Assembly: GCA_027483785.1 (NCBI GenBank)
Contig: JAIXTU010000185.1
Location: 1 to 9,966 of the forward strand
DNA: 9,966 nucleotides
Direction: 5' to 3'
Source: Flavobacterium sp.
GTDB taxonomy: Bacteria > Bacteroidota > Bacteroidia > Flavobacteriales > Flavobacteriaceae
Under the pieces are notes generated by a model. The model worked only from the letters and a program-made list of their open reading frames with translations, was not told the origin of the DNA and ran no database searches. This document shows, piece by piece, positions 6,241 to 9,966 of the stretch. The translations under genes and the position numbers were made by a program. Numbering within the stretch: the first letter of the stretch is position 1; every line of letters starts with the position of its first letter.

Positions 6241-6762
6241 ATGAGAACTCTTTTATTCGCTTGTTTTTTCTTTTTATCGTCGCAGCTGTTGCAGGCACAA
6301 ACAACGCCCGATATTTTCGATGTGGCTCGTTCGGGCACAGTCGAAACACTTAAAACACTGTTAGCCAAAGATAAGTCGTTGATCAATGCTGTGAGTCCGC
6401 AAGGATATACACCACTCCTTTTGGCTACGTATCGCGGAAACAACGAAGTAGCGAGTTATTTAATTGACAACGGCGCAAACATAAACCTGACTACCGGTTT
6501 TGGAACCATTGTAATGGCAGCAATAGTGAAGAAAAACACGGCTGTTTTAGAAAAACTCATTGCAGCGAAAGCTGATATTAATGCTGCCGACGATAAAGGC
6601 GTAACACCACTAATGCTTGCGGTGCAATTTCAACAAGCAGAAACGGTGGCGCTGTTGCTCAAGTCGGGTGCAAAAAAAGATAGTAAAGACAAAGCAGGTA
6701 AAACCGCTTTTGAATACGCCACCGAATCTGGAAACGAAAACTTAATTAAACTTCTAAAATAA
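6241..6762 (+). CDS. Exported ankyrin-repeat protein
   Basis: The 173-residue product begins with a typical signal peptide (MRTLLFACFFFLSSQLLQAQ) with predicted cleavage near residue 19 or 20. The mature part is made almost entirely of ankyrin repeats: a degenerate first repeat near 23-53, a good one at 54-86 (GYTPLLLATYRGNNEVASYL, then GANIN), a weaker one at 87-118, a good one at 119-151 (GVTPLMLAV, then LLLKSGA) and a half repeat to the end. It is probably a periplasmic protein-binding module with no catalytic activity. It starts 53 bp after the lacI-type gene, with no clear promoter. Its stop is 6 bp before the ATG of the DOMON/T9SS gene, so the two are very likely co-transcribed. The partner protein is unknown. 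Confidence 0.9.
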   Translation: MRTLLFACFFFLSSQLLQAQTTPDIFDVARSGTVETLKTLLAKDKSLINAVSPQGYTPLLLATYRGNNEVASYLIDNGANINLTTGFGTIVMAAIVKKNTAVLEKLIAAKADINAADDKGVTPLMLAVQFQQAETVALLLKSGAKKDSKDKAGKTAFEYATESGNENLIKLLK

Positions 6763-6768
6763 AACTCT

Positions 6769-7557
6769 ATGCAAAAAACTACTTTACTATTTATTACACT
6801 GCTTGGCAGCTTCGGGTTCGCGCAACAGAAATCGACGGGCGTCATGACACTTTCAGACAACCCGATTCCGATTACAGCAAACTTTACTTTAGATAACGGC
6901 ACCTCGCAAGTTACGTTGGTGTTAACTGGGCCATCTGACCGTTGGTTTGGATTAGGTATTGGAGTTGAAGCTGGATTTGGAATGGCCGACGGCGATGTTG
7001 TGGTTTTTACTACCTCGACAAACCCTAATTTAAGCGATCGAAATTTCGCTGGACTTGGCGTACCACCGAATGATACAGCACAAAACTGGACTACAGTTTC
7101 AAATACAGTTAGCGGCACTGTTCGTACCCTTACATTAACAAGAGCACTAACCACAACAGATGCAAATGATTTCCAAATGCCTTATGCGAGCACGAACTCT
7201 ATTAGTATCGCTGGTGTTAGACCAGGTGGTGCTACTTTTACAGTTGGCGCTCACGGCGGAACTAACAACGTGGGTTATGCAACCGCAGCGTTCCAAAGTT
7301 TGAATACTGACGACATTAACTTAAATACTGTTGAATTATACCCAAACCCAGCGCAGAACTTTTTTAATGTTTCGGCACGTTCGGAGTTTAATTCGATTAC
7401 CATTTACTCACAAACTGGAAAATTGGTAAAAACACTTCGTTTTGAAAACGGCAGCATAGAAGAGCGTGTTCAAATCGACGATTTAGCAACAGGAATTTAT
7501 TTATTAGAAGTTTCGGGAACCAGCGGAAAAGCTTGGAAGAAACTGATTAAAGAATAG
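6769..7557 (+). CDS. T9SS-secreted protein with DOMON-like domain
   Basis: This 262-residue secreted protein has three parts. Residues 1-19 are a signal peptide (MQKTTLLFITLLGSFGFAQ). Residues about 24-175 resemble a DOMON beta-sandwich: a DRWFGLGIG strand, then GFGMADGDVVVF with Met72, a FxxxRAL-type strand (TLTRALTT) and a closing strand with TVGAHGG, His162. In cytochrome-type DOMON domains a Met and a late His hold heme b, and the two residues here occupy similar places; this is a pattern match, not an alignment. Residues about 185-262 are a type A sorting domain (LYPNP at 190-194, SITIYSQTGKLVKTL, LATGIYLLEV, ending KKLIKE). It directs type IX secretion across the outer membrane and usually anchors the product to the surface. 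The gene follows the ankyrin gene by 6 bp and ends at a strong terminator. The ligand is unknown. Confidence 0.85.
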   Translation: MQKTTLLFITLLGSFGFAQQKSTGVMTLSDNPIPITANFTLDNGTSQVTLVLTGPSDRWFGLGIGVEAGFGMADGDVVVFTTSTNPNLSDRNFAGLGVPPNDTAQNWTTVSNTVSGTVRTLTLTRALTTTDANDFQMPYASTNSISIAGVRPGGATFTVGAHGGTNNVGYATAAFQSLNTDDINLNTVELYPNPAQNFFNVSARSEFNSITIYSQTGKLVKTLRFENGSIEERVQIDDLATGIYLLEVSGTSGKAWKKLIKE

Positions 7558-7576
7558 TTTTTTTGCATATTACTTC

Positions 7577-7611
7577 AAAGCCGTTTCGCAATTTGTGGAA
7601 CGGCTTTTTTT
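7577..7611 (+). terminator. Intrinsic terminator after the DOMON/T9SS gene
   Basis: The arms AAAGCCGTT (7577-7585) and AACGGCTTT (7599-7607) form nine perfect pairs around a 13-base loop. A run of seven T (7605-7611) follows, overlapping the end of the stem. It begins 20 bases after the stop codon and would end the ankyrin-DOMON transcript. Confidence 0.9.
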
Positions 7612-7619
7612 GTTACGAT

Positions 7620-7729
7620 TGCCCCTGTGAGCGGTGGAAGCGGCATCCTGCCAAAAAATCGCTTGCGTTTTTTGGGAGATACAGCGGACGACGCGACCCG
7701 ACGGTGGGGACAGCTGGGGCGGAGGGGCA
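7620..7729 (+). other. GC-rich structured intergenic element, possible ncRNA
   Basis: About 110 bp of markedly G-rich DNA lies between a terminator and the pgk promoter. The ends TGCCCCT (7620-7626) and AGGGGCA (7723-7729) are complementary over seven bases and could close the whole element. Inside, CCAAAAAA (7651-7658) and TTTTTTGG (7668-7675) form an eight-pair stem, which two further CG pairs can extend around a CUUG tetraloop with one bulged U. The flanks GGAAGCGGCATCC and AGATACAGCGGACGA resemble sequence I recall around variable hairpins in flavobacterial intergenic DNA. The Rfam Flavo-1 motif is a candidate identity, but I could not test it. No start codon with a plausible frame was seen. 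Function unknown. Confidence 0.5.
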
Positions 7730-7803
7730 CAGCCTAAAAATAAAATTCACGATTAAATAATATCAAAAAACAACCTCGATAAGGTATTTATTCGCTGAGT
7801 TTA

Positions 7804-7811
7804 TATCTTTG
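7804..7811 (+). promoter_or_regulatory. -7 promoter element of pgk
   Basis: TATCTTTG matches the Bacteroidota -7 consensus TAnnTTTG exactly. It lies 18 bp before the pgk ATG, giving a predicted leader of about 14 nt. No TTTG is present at the expected distance upstream, so the -33 half is weak or absent. Confidence 0.55.
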
Positions 7812-7829
7812 AAACCAAACAGCAAATAG

Positions 7830-9017
7830 ATGAAAACGATTTTTGATTTTAATTTCGCCAACGAAAAGGCACTGATTCGTGTGGATTTTAATGTGCCACT
7901 CGACGCGAATTTCCACGTAACCGACGCCACGCGCATAGAAGCTGCAAAACCCACCATAGATAAAATTTTAGCCGACGGCGGAAGCGTGATTTTAATGTCG
8001 CATCTCGGCCGACCAAAAGGCATCGACGATCAATTTTCATTAAGACATATTGTTGCTAAAACTTCGGAGATTCTAGGCGTTCCGGTACATTTTGCGAGCG
8101 ATTGCCGCGGCGACGTAGCGCAACAAGCCGCTGCAAATTTGAAAGCAGGTAAAGTTTTGCTCTTGGAAAATTTGCGTTTCTACAAAGAAGAGGAAGCCGG
8201 CGATATTGCCTTTTCGAAAGAATTAGCTGCATTGGGAAGCATTTACGTGAACGACGCTTTTGGAACGGCGCATCGTGCACACGCCTCGACAACCGTTATT
8301 GCACAATTTTTCCCAGAGAAAAAATGCTTTGGAGCTTTGTTGGCAAAAGAAATTGAAAGTTTAAATAAAGTATTGAAAGCAGCCGAGAAACCCGTTTTGG
8401 CTATTTTAGGAGGAAGTAAGGTTTCGTCGAAAATTACCGTTATCGAAAATATACTTGACAAGGTTGACGATATGATTTTGGGCGGCGGAATGACATTCAC
8501 ATTCATTAAAGCCTTGGGTGGCGAAATTGGCGACTCGATTTGCGAAGACGACAAACTGGACTTAGCTCTCGAGATTTTGGAAAAGGCCAAAGCAAAAGGA
8601 GTTAACATTCACATTCCGGTTGATGTAGTGGCTGCAAACTCGTTTTCGAATGAGGCACAAACACAAATTTGCGATGTACGTGCCATTCCCGACGGTTGGC
8701 AAGGTTTAGACGCCGGACCAAAAACTTTGGAACAATTTGGTGCTTTGGTATTGAAATCGAAAACCATTTTATGGAACGGACCACTAGGCGTTTTCGAGTT
8801 TTCGAACTTTGCCAACGGAACCATTACTTTGGGGAATTTCATTGCGCAAGCTACAGCAAACGGAACATTTTCGTTGGTTGGCGGCGGCGATTCGGTTGCG
8901 GCAGTGAAGCAATTTGGACTAGAAGAAAAGATGAGTTATGTATCGACAGGCGGTGGCGCCATGTTGGAAATGTTGGAAGGAAAAAGCTTACCGGGAATCG
9001 ATGCTATTTTAGAATAA
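7830..9017 (+). CDS. pgk: Phosphoglycerate kinase
   Basis: This cytoplasmic glycolytic enzyme transfers phosphate between 1,3-bisphosphoglycerate and ADP, giving 3-phosphoglycerate and ATP. The 395-residue product is full length for a bacterial PGK. The N-terminal substrate lobe shows RVDFNVPL (residues 17-24, with the substrate-binding Asp19 and Asn21), Arg35 in DATRIEA, HLGRPKG (58-64), LLLENLRFYKEE and YVNDAFGTAHRAHAST. The C-terminal nucleotide lobe shows LGGSKVSSKI, GGGMTFTF, WNGPLGVFE, VGGGDSVAAV and STGGGAMLE near the end. No key motif is missing. The ATG at 7830 is 18 bp after a good -7 element, so the start is well supported. A strong terminator follows the stop, so pgk is probably transcribed alone. 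Confidence 0.99.
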   Translation: MKTIFDFNFANEKALIRVDFNVPLDANFHVTDATRIEAAKPTIDKILADGGSVILMSHLGRPKGIDDQFSLRHIVAKTSEILGVPVHFASDCRGDVAQQAAANLKAGKVLLLENLRFYKEEEAGDIAFSKELAALGSIYVNDAFGTAHRAHASTTVIAQFFPEKKCFGALLAKEIESLNKVLKAAEKPVLAILGGSKVSSKITVIENILDKVDDMILGGGMTFTFIKALGGEIGDSICEDDKLDLALEILEKAKAKGVNIHIPVDVVAANSFSNEAQTQICDVRAIPDGWQGLDAGPKTLEQFGALVLKSKTILWNGPLGVFEFSNFANGTITLGNFIAQATANGTFSLVGGGDSVAAVKQFGLEEKMSYVSTGGGAMLEMLEGKSLPGIDAILE

Positions 9018-9040
9018 GTTTAAAATAATCAGCGAACTCT

Positions 9041-9076
9041 AGCGGTAGTTGTTTAGTGCAGCTGCCGCTTTTTTTT
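9041..9076 (+). terminator. Intrinsic terminator after pgk
   Basis: The arms AGCGGTAG (9041-9048) and CTGCCGCT (9062-9069) form eight pairs, one of them G-U. A run of eight T (9069-9076) follows. It begins 23 bases after the pgk stop codon and points rightwards. Confidence 0.9.
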
Positions 9077-9141
9077 GCTTAATTAACAATAAAAAAGGTT
9101 AAAAGTGGTTTGTAAACTAGGTAAAATAAATTTCTAATTGC

Positions 9142-9149
9142 TAATTTTG
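9142..9149 (+). promoter_or_regulatory. Possible -7 element upstream of the transglycosylase gene
   Basis: TAATTTTG fits the TAnnTTTG consensus. The nearest upstream TTTG (9109-9112) is 29 bases away, well beyond the usual 19, so the promoter is incomplete by sequence. If it is used, the leader before the ATG at 9265 would be about 110 nt, long enough to include the hairpin at 9175-9199. Confidence 0.4.
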
Positions 9150-9174
9150 CATAAATTGAAGTTTTTTGTCGATA

Positions 9175-9199
9175 GTGGCTACGTATTTTCTTTAGCCAC
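9175..9199 (+). other. Leader hairpin upstream of the transglycosylase gene
   Basis: GTGGCTA (9175-9181) and TAGCCAC (9193-9199) form seven perfect pairs around an 11-base loop. No T-run follows, so it does not look like a terminator. It sits 8 bp before an in-frame upstream ATG (9208) and 65 bp before the preferred start, so it may be a regulatory or stabilising leader structure. Confidence 0.45.
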
Positions 9200-9264
9200 A
9201 GCAGCCCATGATTGGAGATTGGTATAGTTTTTGGCAAGACAAAAGAACCTCAGAAACAAACATT

Positions 9265-9966
9265 ATGAGAATACAAAAAATAGTTGTTACTGCTTTATTC
9301 AGCTTGTTTGCGGCGCCGGTTGTTTTGGCGCAGGACGTAGCGGTTAGCGGTTCAACTCCCTCGAAACAAACAGCGGCTCAGTTCTTAGATAGCATTAAAA
9401 AAACTTTTGTAACCGACAAAATGGCTTCGTGCGTAGACAGCCTTTGGTTGAAAGAACTCACGAGTCTTGATTTATATGCGGATTTATCGGCTGATATTAA
9501 AAACATCGACTTAGACGAAAAGGTTGAATACAACTTATCGACTGAATTGTTAAAGAAACGATTGAAGGAGCTCGATGCAAAATCGCCTTTTAATATTGAA
9601 TACAATCCGGGTTTAGAAAATTTAATTAAATCGTGGTTGAAAAACCGCAAGCGTGCATTTGAGCGCTTGATGGCCGTTTCTGAATATTATTTCCCTTTAT
9701 TTGAAGAGGCGCTTGCGCGGAAAAATGTACCGTTAGAAATAAAATATTTGGCCGTTGTTGAATCGGCATTAAACCCAAAAGCTGTTTCGCGCGTGGGTGC
9801 AACAGGTTTGTGGCAGTTTATGTATCAAACCGGGAAACAATACAATTTGCACATCGATTCTTACGTAGATGAGCGTAGTGACCCATTAAAAGCCAGTGAC
9901 GCAGCAGCACAGTACATGAGTAATATGTACCGCATTTTTGGCGATTGGGATTTGGTTTTGGCTTCG
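9265..9966 (+). CDS. MltD-like membrane-associated lytic transglycosylase, partial (3' end outside window)
   Basis: Lytic transglycosylases cleave the MurNAc-GlcNAc bond of peptidoglycan with formation of a 1,6-anhydro ring, in the periplasm. The 234 codons present start with a signal peptide (MRIQKIVVTALFSLFAAPVV, then LAQ, to about residue 23). A charged helical region follows, then the start of the SLT domain near residue 140 (FPLFEEALARKNVPLEIKYL). The catalytic glutamate is Glu166 in VVESALNPKAVS, followed by the diagnostic GATGLWQFM. The sequence breaks off inside the SLT domain, so whether C-terminal LysM repeats follow cannot be seen. An in-frame ATG at 9208 would add 19 residues without membrane character ahead of the signal peptide. 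I prefer 9265, which has an A-rich upstream context and puts the signal peptide at the very N-terminus. Confidence 0.92.
   Translation, partial: MRIQKIVVTALFSLFAAPVVLAQDVAVSGSTPSKQTAAQFLDSIKKTFVTDKMASCVDSLWLKELTSLDLYADLSADIKNIDLDEKVEYNLSTELLKKRLKELDAKSPFNIEYNPGLENLIKSWLKNRKRAFERLMAVSEYYFPLFEEALARKNVPLEIKYLAVVESALNPKAVSRVGATGLWQFMYQTGKQYNLHIDSYVDERSDPLKASDAAAQYMSNMYRIFGDWDLVLAS

Noticed and set aside
6630..7154. 174-codon minus-strand open frame across the ankyrin-DOMON boundary
   Set aside because: It lies opposite two well-supported genes and carries no recognisable motif; it is an antisense shadow.

Overview
The window looks like the chromosome of a flavobacterium-like member of the Bacteroidota. 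The evidence is a Bacteroidota-type promoter (TTTG, 19 bases, TACTTTTG) ahead of rplM, AT-rich gene starts without Shine-Dalgarno sequences, a secreted protein ending in a type IX secretion sorting domain, and the ribosomal gene order rplM-rpsI-rpsB-tsf. Most genes are ordinary core genes. The more unusual material lies in the intergenic DNA and in a pair of small exported proteins.

Left part (1-2730, minus strand): a translation operon read leftwards, rplM (L13), rpsI (S9), rpsB (S2) and tsf (EF-Ts, cut by the window edge). rplM and rpsI overlap by one base (TAATG). The rpsI-rpsB gap holds a small hairpin, a palindrome and an 8-bp tandem repeat. A strong promoter lies ahead of rplM.

Middle part (2731-6187, plus strand): after a GC-rich non-coding stretch comes a five-helix membrane protein with an alkaline-phosphatase-type transferase domain (LTA synthase/sulfatase family). 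It is followed by a LacI-family repressor, with a perfect 10-bp CG-centred palindrome between the two that is a candidate operator.

Right part (6241-9966, plus strand): a two-gene unit encodes an exported ankyrin-repeat protein and a T9SS-secreted protein with a DOMON-like domain, and ends in a strong intrinsic terminator. Next comes a GC-rich structured element of about 110 bp, then pgk (phosphoglycerate kinase) with its own terminator, then the 5' part of an MltD-like lytic transglycosylase gene that runs off the window.

The regions share no single pathway: protein synthesis, envelope modification, sugar-responsive regulation, glycolysis and cell-wall turnover sit side by side. No mobile element, CRISPR array, tRNA or rRNA was seen. 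The best candidates for something undescribed are the two GC-rich intergenic elements, which share some motifs, and the DOMON-like secreted protein paired with a periplasmic ankyrin protein.
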